A program made the position numbers and the translations under genes. The notes under the pieces are model-generated. The model worked only from the letters and a program-made list of their open reading frames with translations. It was not told the origin of the DNA and made no database searches. Shown here piece after piece: positions 45,870 through 56,814 of a DNA stretch of 64,000 bases; position 1 is the stretch's first letter; each line of letters opens with the position of its first letter. The DNA comes from Siphonodentalium dalli (lineage: Eukaryota; Mollusca; Scaphopoda; Gadilida; Siphonodentaliidae), in the NCBI GenBank assembly GCA_032622095.1, contig CP136062.1:9203710-9267709 (forward strand). The letters run 5' to 3'.

Positions 45870-47130
45870 CGTGTACCTTTAAGGTATGTGACCAAAATAC
45901 GGTCAATTGTTTGAACCATTTCTGAAGTAATGACAAATCAATACCTCGTGCATCGAATGTACATGCATATGTAACTTGAAGGCCAATGTGTTATAATGTT
46001 GTTGTCTAACATACATTGCAGCATTTGTATAAGAATGAAAGCATTTAGATTGCAAAAATCTTTGTTAAAACTACGGACATTTTTGAAAATAAAGAGCGTT
46101 TTTTATTTATGGATACGATGAATTATGTTTAAATGCTTAATTTTAAATATAAATTTAATAAACGATGGACATTAAGACAAATTTTGAAAATAAAAGAGCG
46201 TGTTTTATTTATCGATAGGCGGAATTAGGTATAAATGCTTGATTTTAAATGTAAATTTAGTACAACGATGATGCATTCAGACAAATTGAAAATAAAGAGC
46301 GTTTTATTGATAGATACGCTGAGTTAGGTTTAAATGCTTAAGTGACGTGTACCTTTAAGGTATGTGACCACGGGTACAATAGTATGATATAGGAACCATT
46401 TCTGAAGTAATGACACCTTATTATTAACAGTAACACTTTGCCAATGCATCCTATTATGTATGTCTGTCTCCCATAAATGTACAGGCTAATGTGACCTATA
46501 ACTTGAAGATAAGTGGCCAATCTGTTACAATGTTGTTGTCGTTTAACATACATTTCGTCAATTTTATATGAATGAAAGCATGTAGATTGCAAAAATCTTT
46601 GTTAAAACTAGGGAATTTCAAACAATTTTGAAAATAAAGAGCGTTTTTATTGATGTATACGTGGAATTGCGTTTAAATGCATACGTGACGTGTACCTTTA
46701 AGGTATGTGACCCAAATGCGGTCAAATGTACGAACCATTTCTAAACTAAATAACACCTTATTATTAACACAGTAACATTGTGCCAATGCATTCTCTTATA
46801 TATGCGAGTAACCCCTAAATGTACATGCATATATGACGTATAACTTGAAGGTAAGTTGCCAATCTGTTACAATGCTGTTGTCACAGCACGAATTGCATCC
46901 CATCTCTCTAACTTCCACATGTATGTACATCAAATGTACATGCATATGTAATGGATAACTTGAATTCCAATTTGTTACAATGCTGTGGGTAGTGGGTAAT
47001 TTTATATGAGTGAAAGCATGTATATTGCTAACATGTATGTCAAAACGAGGGACATTCCGACAATTTTGAAAATAAAGAGCGTTTTTATTGATGGATACGC
47101 TGAATTAGATTTAAATGCATAAGAGCGTGT
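45870..47130. repeat. Tandem modules with GTACCTTTAAGGTA boxes (right arm)
   Basis: The right-arm counterpart of the left modules: AATAAAGAGCG at about 46,083, 46,188, 46,291, 46,635 and 47,071, and GTACCTTTAAGGTATGTGAC at about 45,873, 46,348 and 46,690. A GCCAATGCATTCTCTTATAT half-hairpin lies at 46,783. Confidence 0.75.
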
Positions 47131-47153
47131 ACCTTTAGGGTATGTCCCACCCA

Positions 47154-47171
47154 GACGTCGTCAGCGACGTC
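47154..47171. promoter_or_regulatory. CRE-like 18-base palindrome upstream of gene A (right)
   Basis: GACGTCGTCAGCGACGTC lies 52 bases upstream of the right gene A. It is the exact counterpart of the left site. Confidence 0.5.
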
Positions 47172-47222
47172 CGCGCGTTTTACACATAACACAATGCCAC
47201 TATCTCATATAATATCTCCACG

Positions 47223-47663
47223 ATGGAATACGCTGTTACAGATCTTGGATGTTATGTGAGAGCCATCCGTGTAACGGCCCCGAGGGACATAGTGGTGTGG
47301 AAGACCATTTCCTGGGCAGTGTATGGCACAGGTGAAAAGTTCTTTGAACTTTTCACTCTTGTCTGTACAGTGTGGGCTTTCAACCCTACACTGTTCAACG
47401 GATACGAGATAGAACAAATCGAATTGCTTGGCACAACAGATCTCTTGCTCATGATAGCGGCAACCCTTCTGCAGAGAAAGCTCAGGTTTTGGAGAGAGAA
47501 AAAGAAATACACATTAAACGTATGCCCATTGAAGGATGTGAGTGTACCGAAAGGTATATTACCATCTCTCATCGAGGGTACGCTTGTGTTTCTGGAGTTG
47601 GACCAAGAGGATGGATTTGAGTTCATTAAGACCCCTTATCCACTTTCGTGTGATCTGACATAA
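47223..47663 (+). CDS. Palindrome gene A, right copy (unrecognised, 146 aa)
   Basis: This is an intact frame, identical in structure to the left copy and ending 'PLSCDLT'. Differences include Ala/Val at residue 5, Ser/Ala at 19, 'HMEW' versus 'QIEL' in the middle, and Phe/Leu. Both copies being open over 430 bases despite visible divergence argues for a real gene. The ATG sits in CCACGATGG. Its upstream region carries the same GACGTC palindrome (47,154-47,171). AATAAA follows at about 48,039. No function can be assigned. Confidence 0.5.
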   Translation: MEYAVTDLGCYVRAIRVTAPRDIVVWKTISWAVYGTGEKFFELFTLVCTVWAFNPTLFNGYEIEQIELLGTTDLLLMIAATLLQRKLRFWREKKKYTLNVCPLKDVSVPKGILPSLIEGTLVFLELDQEDGFEFIKTPYPLSCDLT

Positions 47664-48608
47664 AACGGCTTTTTTCAGTGCCACCAAAAATCGGCTATAA
47701 GAAACGGGTCAACGATGATGCGGAAGCGGTGGAAGTGCGGTCTGATAAGGTTGATGAACTGATGGAAGAAGAGGGCATATCTGAAGAATAGGCTGAGGAA
47801 AAAGCTCAACGAGAATGCATCGACACAGAGTTTGGTCTCTTTCTCAAAAGTTACATGGTTGATAGAATATCAGTATCGATTGAAACACCCCCATACATAA
47901 CACTGCCGTGAATAAAATGGTCAGACCGACCAACCTCGGATATAATATTGAATGGGCTGCGGATGAAGCGATGAGAAACTTCAAGAAACTCCTAGAAATA
48001 TATCTAATGGTTGAAGATTCAGACATTGTTTAAATTTCAATAAACTTCATCAAAATGTTATTCTCGTCCTTTTATCTTTCACCCACTGCGTGTTTCTTGT
48101 GTTTCTTTAACAATCATTCATAATGAGTGCCGTGTGTCCCTTTAGAGTGCATTGTGTTCCCTTTAACTTGCACATACCGAGATTATCCTTTTAATATTCC
48201 CCACCGTGAGTGCAGTGTCCCCCTTTAATGATGTCATAGCGTGAGTACACATAAGACTGTACTGTGAAAGGTTATAGCGCAGAAACAAACAGGAAAGATA
48301 TTTTAATTAGTTATTAATGTGGATTCAAAGAGATTGGTTTACCATTCTGACCTGTTGAGTGTGCATCTGTGAAAATGCTTCGGTATAACCTGCGATATGT
48401 AAGTCGAATGTTTTGATCCACTATGCAATGGATTGTGCTCTGTAATCGTCTGCTGACTGCTTGGAGTTAGATGTGTTTTTAATACCTAGATGGTCTACCA
48501 CGTGCTGAGAATTTGTAGATTGTTTTAATTTTATTAATTGTTTCAGAGGCAACTAGAAAGGCATTTTATTTTTCCTAACCAATATGTGCTAATGATACGG
48601 GCCCCTGA

Positions 48609-48800
48609 ATGTTTTTTATTCAAATTAGTGCAGGCTTAAATGTTTTATCACCTAGTGGTATGCATAATCTCATTAATCTGTTTCACCGCTTTATTCCCGT
48701 CGGTATGGAGAATGTTCCAGAAATGGTTATATGTTGTGTTATTAGCCTGAGAACTCTGTGCCCAGCAGTAGGTGCAGAATACAACGTGCTTAGAAGTTAA
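48609..48800 (+). CDS. Right-arm copy of the conserved short frame
   Basis: The counterpart of the left-arm frame at 30,347-30,538, with the same length and reading frame and an Ala-to-Thr change. It lies about 70 bases from the outer end of the arm. Confidence 0.3.
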   Translation: MFFIQISAGLNVLSPSGMHNLINLFHRFIPVGMENVPEMVICCVISLRTLCPAVGAEYNVLRS

Positions 48801-48923
48801 TTAACAGACAAAAGTGCGTCTACCTTCAGCATTGTTAGTTTAAACGGATATATGCGATACAAGTATGAATTGTCTTACACGAATACATTATGGATTTACT
48901 AGAATGTTGTAGAAGACAAAAAT

Positions 48924-48941
48924 TTCCAGAATATTCCAGAA
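48924..48941. promoter_or_regulatory. Four-unit heat shock element
   Basis: TTCCAGAATATTCCAGAA is four contiguous alternating TTC/GAA units, a perfect consensus for an HSF1 trimer-binding element. Confidence 0.65.
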
Positions 48942-49169
48942 AGAATAATTTGCGTGGGAAGGAATATTTTTATGAATTTTACTAGATTGTTCCAGAAGAT
49001 AAAATTGCGTGGAGAACAGTAAATAGATAGATGCTATGATAGCATGAGAGCCAATGCCTCGCTGTACCGTGTGTGTGAAATTAACATTGGGGCTTTACAT
49101 GCATATAATTTGAAAGAGGCCGTATACATGTATGATTTTTATTACACGAATACATTATGGATTTTACTA

Positions 49170-49209
49170 GAATTTTCCAGAAACAAAAAATTTCTAGAAT
49201 TTTCCAGAA
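49170..49209. promoter_or_regulatory. Two further heat shock elements
   Basis: GAATTTTCCAGAA (49,170-49,182) is a three-unit element and TTCTAGAATTTTCCAGAA (49,192-49,209) a four-unit element. No gene with a visible start lies immediately downstream. Confidence 0.65.
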
Positions 49210-49265
49210 ACAACAAATTGCGTGGGAATATATGACTAGATTGTTCCAGAAGATAAAATTGCGTG

Positions 49266-50391
49266 GGAAGGAGGGAATTAAGAAAAAGGAGGAGCGATCT
49301 ATAATAATTAAACCTATACAAATTAACACATAAAAAAGAAGGAGTTTGTAAGACTATGGACCCATAGATAAACACATACAAAGCATAGAAAAGGGGGCGT
49401 TGCCATACTATAGGGGCATAGACATACACATACCTATAGGAAAAGGGGTCCCATACCATTTGGACCCACAGACACAGCTATGCTGCTGGCGCATTGTTTA
49501 CGATGACGTCATTTGCGTTGCTTCCCAACCTTAACCCTTTCCACTCTCAACGACATTTCAATTGGTTAAAATTAAAAATTTCTCAAGTTCCAGCTCAACC
49601 TGAATCTAGTTACCCAATTTGTAGAAATACTTTAAAAGTACATTTTAGTTTTATCAGTTTTAACTATAATTTTATTGCCGATATGAGCTTAACATCATAA
49701 TATGAAACTGTTTATGGCAGTGTTATCCAAACGTGTGCTTTGATAATGATTATAATTTTATTTTGCGATCAAACGTCAGTGCAGCTCAGCAGAAACGCAT
49801 GGGCACTAGTTCAATTCAGCAGAAACGCATGAGCACCTACGATCATAGTACACCCACTGGACACGACTGCGTCGTGTCGGTCAGTGGGTGACAAAAAAAG
49901 ATGTTATGTTTCCGTACATCGACCGACCCTAACAATAACCCGCCGACCCTAATCCTTTTATTGATATTTTGAGAAAAAGTCAAAATTTACTTTAAAAAAA
50001 AAAAAAATGGTTTTGTTTTGTTTTTACTGTCTTTACGTCTAATACATAATAGACTAATAGACTACTCGTCAATGAGGATAACTGCCAGAAAACTACTGTA
50101 GGAAGCCAAGCTGTCCGCCCCAGTTTAAATAATGTTCGTCTGATGTAACGTTGTTCCATTTTTGTTATCTCAGTATGTATGTTGTCAGTATTTGAATTTA
50201 TTTAAATAAACATAAAAAATAAAAATGTATATTTTAATTGAGGTCGGTATGAGCCAGGGTCCGTATAAGCCGAGGGTCCTTATAGGCCAGGGTCCGTATC
50301 AGCCGGAGTCCGTATGAGCCAGGGTCCGTAAGAGCCAGGGTCCGTATCAGCCGGCATTCATTTTAACATTGGACAGATCTATTTTTTTGCC
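49266..50391. other. Non-coding; small tandem repeats
   Basis: Three loose ~60-base units with CACATA and AAAAGG lie at 49,325-49,475. AGCAGAAACGCATG is doubled at 49,790-49,835. A fragment related to the hAT-like element's end lies at 49,915-49,985. An 18-base minisatellite (AGCCAGGGTCCGTATC) of about seven units lies at 50,243-50,356. Confidence 0.6.
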
Positions 50392-50513
50392 TTAACCTTT
50401 TCTATACTAAATATTCATTGATGAGTAGTTACCCCTTAGGAAATGTTCAGATAATAAGTTCAACAAATGACGATTGGTTGAACTTATTATCTGAACATTT
50501 CCCTCCAAACAAC

Positions 50514-50634
50514 TAGTCCCATTCTGCTGGTACGTAAAAATAGCTAAGGTATTGGGATAGACAGATTCTGTGTTTAAACACAGCATCTGTCTATCCCAAT
50601 ACCTTAGCTGGTACGTACCAGCAGAATGAGACTA
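50514..50634. mobile_element. 121-base hairpin MITE with 9-bp target duplication
   Basis: A near-complete hairpin with ends TAGTCCCATTCTGCTGG and CCAGCAGAATGAGACTA and centre GTGTTTAAACAC, flanked by CCAAACAAC on both sides (50,505-513 and 50,635-643). The 9-bp duplication would fit a Mutator-like element. Confidence 0.75.
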
Positions 50635-50671
50635 CCAAACAACATGACTTCTGCTCTTTTATTATAATGCC

Positions 50672-50925
50672 CAAGCCTTGAAATAGTGTGCCTGTCATTT
50701 GCAGAATGAGGTCCCCAGAGGGTGAATTTAGTGATGCTACCCCGCATAGCGGGTTAGCATCAACAAATTCACCCTCTGTGAACCTCATTCTGCTGAGTTG
50801 TAAGCAGAATGAGGTCCCCAGAGGGTGGATTTGGTAATGCTAGCCCGCTATGCGGGGTAGCATCACTAAATTCACCCTTCGGGGACCTCATTCTGCAAAT
50901 CACAGACACACTATTTCAAGGCTTG
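50672..50925. mobile_element. Family B double-hairpin MITE, complete copy
   Basis: The copy starts CAAGCCTTGAAATAGTGTGC, ends ACACTATTTCAAGGCTTG and is flanked by the exact 8-bp duplication ATAATGCC (50,664-671 and 50,926-933). It contains two ~93-base hairpins back to back with arms GCAGAATGAGGTCCCCAGAG. The 8-bp duplication suggests hAT mobilisation. Confidence 0.9.
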
Positions 50926-51238
50926 ATAATGCCGTCTTTATTTTTCCTGAACTGAATGGGAGAATTTATTCAGTATAGAAAGGGTTAACCACGAGGTGTT
51001 GGTGTCCATCAGTCGTTCTATGCGAATGATAACTTTAGTTTGTGTGATCAGATCTGAACCAAATTGTGTATATCTGTCACAAAGGCCAAGTTTGAATTTG
51101 GTCACGGTCCGAAGAATTTTGACAGAGCTAAAAAAAGAAGAAGCTATGCTTACTAAAAAGCCACCTTTTCGGGGACACATGGTCGGCGACCTTCTATTTA
51201 ATTTATCTTCACAGGGAAGCAGTCTGTGGATGTGATTG

Positions 51239-51950
51239 TTATTAGCTCAACTTATACTTTGTAAAGTTTGAGCTATTGCCATGACTTTGTATCTGTCGTC
51301 CATGTGTGTGCGTGTGTGAACAATTTCCTTCAGTAATGGCTACAGGTCGTACCTTCGGTCGGATAACTATGATAATTGTCATGTATGTTGACATTGACAT
51401 GTAGATGGGAACGAGTCATTTTGGGGTCATTCGGCAAAATAACATGGCTGCCAGCGGCCATCATGGATTTCAAAATTCGATCCATTAGCACGGGCTACAG
51501 GCCGGAGTATTCGTCTGATCATCGTGAAATTTGTCGTGGATGTTAATTAATGACATGTAGATGGGACGGAGTCATTTTGGGGTCATGCGGCAAAAAAACA
51601 TGGCTGCCAGCGGCCATCATGGATTCAAAATTCGATCCATTAGCACAGGCTACAGGCCGGAGTATTCGTCTGATCATCGTGAAATTTGTCGTGGATGTTA
51701 ATTATTGACATGTAGACCGGAATGAGTCATTTTGGGGTCATTCGGCCATAAAACATGGCCACTGGCAGCCATCTTGGATTTTACTCTTTGCATGACTAAA
51801 TAATTTGGCACTACCTACAGTCCACTTCCCTCATCCGTTCATCACCAAACTTCATATTAATCTTGATATTGATCTACTAGATAGGAGGTATCAAATGTTT
51901 TTGATATTCATTGGAAAACATAGCCACCAGCGGCCGTCTTGGATTTTATT
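51239..51950. repeat. Dispersed repeat with three ~155-base tandem units
   Basis: After an AGCTCAACTTA...TTTGAGCTATTGCC head, units start near 51,341, 51,490 and 51,648. Each contains GACATGTAGATGGGA, GTCATTTTGGGGTCAT and ACATGGCTGCCAGCGGCCAT. A diverged fourth unit runs to about 51,950. Confidence 0.75.
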
Positions 51951-53058
51951 CTATATATATCTCTTCATGTTGATAATCTATTATTATTTAGACATTTCAT
52001 CTTGCTGCAGTTTCATTGACACTTTCATTTAATTTATCTCCACAGGGAAGCAGGCTGTGGTTGTGATGGGATGTGAGAACCAACATATGCCTGATGAACT
52101 CATATTGGAACCAGGACTGGTCATGATATTTGCTCATGGTGTTGAATGACGTTAACCTGTAAGTTGATTATACTACATGGCCCATGTACTATAATGTCTT
52201 ATGTATAGTGTCTGATGTATTTGATTCATGTACCGGTAGTAGCATTCGGCACAGTTCTGACTAGAATCACACACAAAAATAGCGTCCACAGGCAACCCCT
52301 TCAGTATAACTCACCATTCACATTTTTCTTTAAAAATAGTTTTGATTGACATAATGTACTTTCGGTTTCATTTCTGCGAACGGCTTTTGTTTTCTCATAT
52401 CTTCTTCACCTTGTGACATAATTTTAACTGCGATCAATCACATTTTTTTGTTTATGTATCGAAACAAAATAATATTTTCATTGATTTAATTAGAAATCGA
52501 CATCATATTGGACATGTTAGGTAATATTGGTCAATTCTGGACTCTTATATACGCTTTTGACTGTTTAATTGGTTGTCGTAAACTCTGAATTTGTAAATAA
52601 TGTGTGAAAAGTTCTTACGCAATATTTAACTATGGGCGCAATTTACTGGTTGGTTACATCGCTCTACTGATAGATGTTTCGATTGGCTGGCACTGACGTA
52701 ATACCTGCTGGTAGTAATATAAACCCCACATAATTTCATCAGACTCAGTACTCTGAGCATTTGAGTGTTATTTTAATCAGAAATGCTTTCGGCACTGCCA
52801 TGTATGAATCAACTAACAATTGAATATAATTATCTAACATGCCTCAATAATGTTTGATTGCCATTATCAAATATTACTAACTTGAATAAAATAATTTAGT
52901 CTGCTCAATTACAAAGCTTACAGCCCAATGGTCTTTCTTAGTATTGCAAAGATACATCATGTTTCCATCAATGAACAATAATAGCAAATAGCATTCAATT
53001 GTTCCAAAGTAAGTCTCTGCCACCATTATGTTGGTAACAGTTCATATGACAATAGCCA
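51951..53058. other. No supported gene
   Basis: The sequence is unique and AT-rich, with no frame of interest and no clear repeat structure. A TTTAATTTATCTTCACAGGGAAGCA-like segment occurs at 51,198 and again at 52,028, suggesting that the tandem repeat block sits inside a duplicated short stretch. Confidence 0.4.
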
Positions 53059-53489
53059 CAAGCCTTCAAATACTGTGTCTGTCATTTGCAGAATGAGGTT
53101 CCCAGAGGGTGAATTTAGTGACGCTATCCCGCACGACAGTTATTATCACCAAATTCACCCTCTGGGAACCTCATGCTACTGAGGCCCCAACTGATATGGG
53201 ATACCTAAAGATTGAAGTTCTCCAGTTGATGTTGGTGATATTAACCCATTAGTCACCTCGATTATGCATTTTATCTTCTGCAACTTTGGAGTATAGAAAC
53301 TGAACAAAAGGGAAAACTTTATCCTGTAATTTTAGACTATAGATAATTCCCAGAAGTTGAGTGCTAAGTATAATGAGCTCCCCAGAGGGTGAATGTAATG
53401 ATGCAAGCTCGCTATGCAGGGTATCCTCACTAAATTCACCCTCTGGGGACCTCATTTTGCAAATGACAGACACACTAGCTCAAGGCTTG
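53059..53489. mobile_element. Family B MITE, long form
   Basis: Two hairpins (53,088-53,175 and 53,370-53,460) are separated by about 195 bases with TTGAAGTTCTCCAGTTGATG. The termini CAAGCCTTC and CAAGGCTTG are kept; no target duplication was seen. Confidence 0.8.
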
Positions 53490-53629
53490 TTGATTTTATA
53501 TATGTTTCATATTTCATATCAAATTCTATAAATATTGACTGTCTATTTATTTTCAGATGGTGTAGTTCCATGAATGTGGTAAACAGTATCCATCAGGCTC
53601 AGTGTGGAACTCAAGTTTTCAGTATTCCT

Positions 53630-53895
53630 CTGTTTGCGTATCACACAGGGTGCGACCCATGTGTGTGTATAACACACGGTGCGATCCATTTGTGTGTATT
53701 ACACAGGGTGCGATCCATTTGTATGTATTACACAGGATGCGACCCATTTGTGCATATGGACGTGACCAATTTGTGCGTATCACACAGGATGCGACCCATT
53801 TGTGCATATGGATGTGACCCGTTTGTGCGTATCACACAGGATGCGACCAATTTGTGTGTATCACACAGGATGCAAGCCAGTAGGTGTGCATATGA
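53630..53895 (+). repeat. ~29-base minisatellite
   Basis: About nine units of GGATGCGACCCATTTGTGCG followed by TATCACACA-type sequence. Frames across it on both strands are repeat artefacts. Confidence 0.8.
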
Positions 53896-54290
53896 GCTCC
53901 TTTCCCTTCCATGATGGTGTACAACATATTGGTGCACAGAATATGACCTCGGAATATATGATATCTTAAGGGTTCAGATTTATTTCATTGTGAATTTCAT
54001 TTAACTTTTTTTTTAATTCTCAGCTTGATTTCAATCGACATTAGTTACCAGTTTTCCATATCTCAAATGTGCATACCTCAAATGGGAAGGTCTTTTCTGC
54101 TTAGCATGTTTTATTCTGAGACATGCCAAAAGCTGTTATACCCATTTCCTATTGTGGACATTGAGGCTTCATTTTGTAGCATTCTCATTTGATAAGAAAA
54201 TCAGAGGGGGGGGGGGTATGTCCTAAATTGCTCACAAGGGATGTTTACCTTAGTGACAAATTAAACAGGTTATTTTATAATATATTGCTT
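53896..54290. other. No supported gene
   Basis: AT-rich unique sequence with a G10 run at 54,207. Nothing else was seen. Confidence 0.4.
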
Positions 54291-55838
54291 TTGACTCATT
54301 CAGTGCCGCCGACGAGATATGTTTGAAACAGGCTGCACTGGGCGAAAAACACAATTTAAATCTTGATGTTGCAGGATTAGACCACTGCAGATTACACATC
54401 ACATTTTGGGAGACATCTGTTTAACTATCGTCAGGTGGTCTATATATCCGGGGGGCATAACAGCCAGTGTAGCCTGTGTTAAAAGTGTCATTACTGGTCT
54501 AAAGGTTTAATTATTTTACAAAACTGGAAAAGTTAAAAAAAAAAGGTTTTAATTTGTATACGCAACAGGATTTTCGTTTTCAGTGAAGGCCAACTCTGTG
54601 TTATTGGTTACAGGAAAATAGCCCTATTTCTCTCCCCTGAATTCTGTCATCTACGCTTGCAAGACATTTTTTCAAATTGCTACTATAACTTTTGTTCTAT
54701 TTCAAATAATTCTCAACTCTAACATAGCCCTATCAGGTGGAAGAAGCTTATTTACTGTGAGCTCAGTCATAGTCTGTTTTTGGGTTGAAAATGGTCAATT
54801 TGAGTCCAAAATTGGGTAAAATTTAGTGTTCTGTGTCAGCAAACCAAGGGACATAACTCAGTGTCAAATTTTACGAAGAAGCTAAAGTACAGACATGTTT
54901 ACACCTTCAATTTCTGTTGAATTTAAAAGATGCTTGATGGGACCTGTGCCAAAGGTAGTGGCTCAGCATAGATTTGAAGTAAGGTACCCCAGGTTGGCCA
55001 ACATTTCTGGGAATCGTGTATTTCTACCTAAATATAGAAATGAGAACACACAGACCATGTGTCTTTCCTATGAAGATAAAGATGCATTGTCTGATAGTAG
55101 ACATAAAAGATTTTCACTCAAGCCTTGAAATAGTGTGTGTCATTTGCAGAATGAGGTACACAGAGGTGAATTTAGTGATGCTACCCCGCATAGCGGGCTA
55201 GCATCACCAAGTTCACCCTCTGGGATCCTCATTCTGCTTACACCTCAGCAGAATGAGGTTCCCAGAGGGTGAATTTGGTGATGCTAGTCCGCTATGCGGG
55301 GTAGCATCACTAAATTCTCCCTCTGGGGGACCTCATTCTGCAAAGGACAGACACACTATTTCTAGGCTTGTTTTCACCAAACAAATAAGAGAAAACTTCA
55401 TTAGGCTAGCTATGTGATATTGTTTGGATATTTTCCATGTGGGCAATTGATCTGTTTATATTCTCAATGAATCTCGCTGTCAGTGTGTCCTCGCTGGGTA
55501 CCATTTTACTAAGGAATGCATGTTGTGAAAAATTGAATACCATTTTGGTCATCAGGACACGTTTGACCAAATTCTGATTTCTATGTGGTGTGAATTATCT
55601 ATGTTACCATGGCAACCCACTGACATACCTGTTTCAACAAACTCTGAATATCAAGAGCCCCAATCACATACATGTTCCTGCTAAAAATGACTTTCATTCT
55701 CAGTAAACACGTACGTTAAAGAAATTGAAGGGAACATATATTGGTCCCAAAACCAATGAAAAGTGACAGCATGCCCAGGAAACTCTGTACACGGCTATCG
55801 GTCGGAAATCCCCAGAAAGGTGGCACTGAATGAGTTAA
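54291..55838. mobile_element. 1.55-kb non-autonomous element with CTCATTCAGTGCC ends
   Basis: The termini CTCATTCAGTGCCGCC (54,295) and, read inward, CTCATTCAGTGCCACC (55,834) are 16-base inverted repeats. The right end abuts TTAA; the left flank is TTGA. A family B MITE is nested inside. There is no transposase; the short frame at 54,895-55,128 is unrecognised. Confidence 0.65.
55119..55370. mobile_element. Family B double-hairpin MITE, nested
   Basis: The element runs from CAAGCCTTGAAATAGTGTG to TCTAGGCTTG, with the two back-to-back hairpins. Flanks are TTTTCACT and TTTTCACC, an 8-bp duplication with one difference. It lies inside the 54,291-55,838 element. Confidence 0.85.
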
Positions 55839-56015
55839 GTCTTACTAAAACATGGTAATCATGGTAATTTGATGGTAATTTCTCTTAAAACATATTCTTG
55901 AAATTAGTCCACAACACATCAAACTAATTGATTAAATCACCTGTTGAAAACATTGGTTTATTTTCTTCCAAAAATGGCACTTCCCTATTTTACTTCCATA
56001 AAGTGTGTATTTGAT

Positions 56016-56345
56016 TTAACCATTTACCCAACAGAACGGCCCTGTGCCAATGCATTCTCTTATATATGCGAGTCGACCATAGGTCGCCTCGCATATATAA
56101 GAGAATGCATTGGCTTAATACATATCAAAAATATTGTTTTTAGGCCAATGCATTCTCTTATATATGCGAGGCGACCTATGGTCGACTAGCATATATAAGA
56201 GAATGCGTTGGCACAGGGCATAACTGTAACCATCACAATGTGGTCAATGAACCGGTTCCAATGATATCCATATTTGTATGATGTTATTGAGACAGACCGA
56301 AGATATTTTAGGCTGTTGAAGCTTTATTTCGGCGTTTTTGGCCGC
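56016..56345. mobile_element. Palindrome-bearing TTAA MITE, inverted copy of 14,902-15,336
   Basis: It starts TTAACCATTTACCCAACAGA and has two GCCAATGCATTCTCTTATAT palindromes (56,045-56,115 and 56,141-56,213). It ends in the same flank as copy 1, read backwards (GAAGCTTTATTTCGGCG). The right end is decayed. Confidence 0.8.
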
Positions 56346-56411
56346 TTTGTTGTATATAATGAGTTTGCTAGATCACAATATTACCTTTTATTTTTTTGAT
56401 TTGTATAATGA

Positions 56412-56814
56412 CTAGCCTTGAAATAGTGTGTCTGACATTTCCAGAATGAGGTCTCCAGAGGGTGAATTTAGTGACACTATCCTGCATGGTGGGCTACCAT
56501 CACCAAATTCACCTTCTGTGAACTGCTATGGGAGACCTAGGATCAGATTGTATTTCCCCAGTTGAAGTCATCTCAATTATTCATTTTGTCTTCTGCAAAC
56601 TAGAAAGATAAACTAACTGAACATAAGGGAAAAAGAAACTAAAAACAATGTTAATTTGAGGCTATAGGTACTTCCCAGAAGATGAGGCCTAATCAGAATG
56701 AGGTCCCCAGAGGATGAATTTAGTCATGTTAGCCTGCCGTGCAGTGTAGTGTCACTAAATTCACCCACTGGGGACCTCATTCTGCAAATGACAGACACAC
56801 TATTTCATGTCTTG
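56412..56814. mobile_element. Family B MITE, long form
   Basis: Two hairpin regions (56,441-56,522 and 56,694-56,787) with the ~170-base interior also seen at 53,059-53,489. The left hairpin's right arm is truncated (TTCACCTTCTGTGAACTGC). Confidence 0.75.

Larger units (their letters stand above)
41933..48872. repeat. Right arm of giant inverted repeat (6.9 kb)
   Basis: The reverse complement of the left arm, with scattered substitutions and small indels (a few percent by eye). It carries gene A with an open frame and gene B with a nonsense codon. It lacks the left arm's DIRS and hairpin insertions. Confidence 0.93.
48872..49265. repeat. Duplicated segment with heat shock elements
   Basis: ACGAATACATTATGGATTTT-type blocks start at 48,875 and 49,145. 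Each is followed by TTCCAGAA clusters and ATTGTTCCAGAAGATAAAAT. The first block starts at the outer end of the right palindrome arm. Confidence 0.75.
50392..50988. mobile_element. TTAA MITE (family C) hosting two nested MITEs
   Basis: Outer ends are TTAACCTTTTCTATACTAAA and, read inward from the right, TTAACCCTTTCTATACTGAA. An inner 20-bp stem carries GTTCAGATAATAAGTTCAAC. Two other elements interrupt the body (50,514-50,634 and 50,672-50,925). Family relatives without the insertions are at 59,454 and 62,713. Confidence 0.88.

Noticed and set aside
30275..48872. Palindrome as a pure assembly fold-back artefact
   Set aside because: The arms differ by scattered substitutions, a nonsense codon, small indels and two one-sided insertions, which a duplicated read would not show. 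Long-read confirmation would still be decisive.
53414..53937. Cys-rich frames on both strands
   Set aside because: They translate the ~29-base minisatellite at 53,630-53,895.
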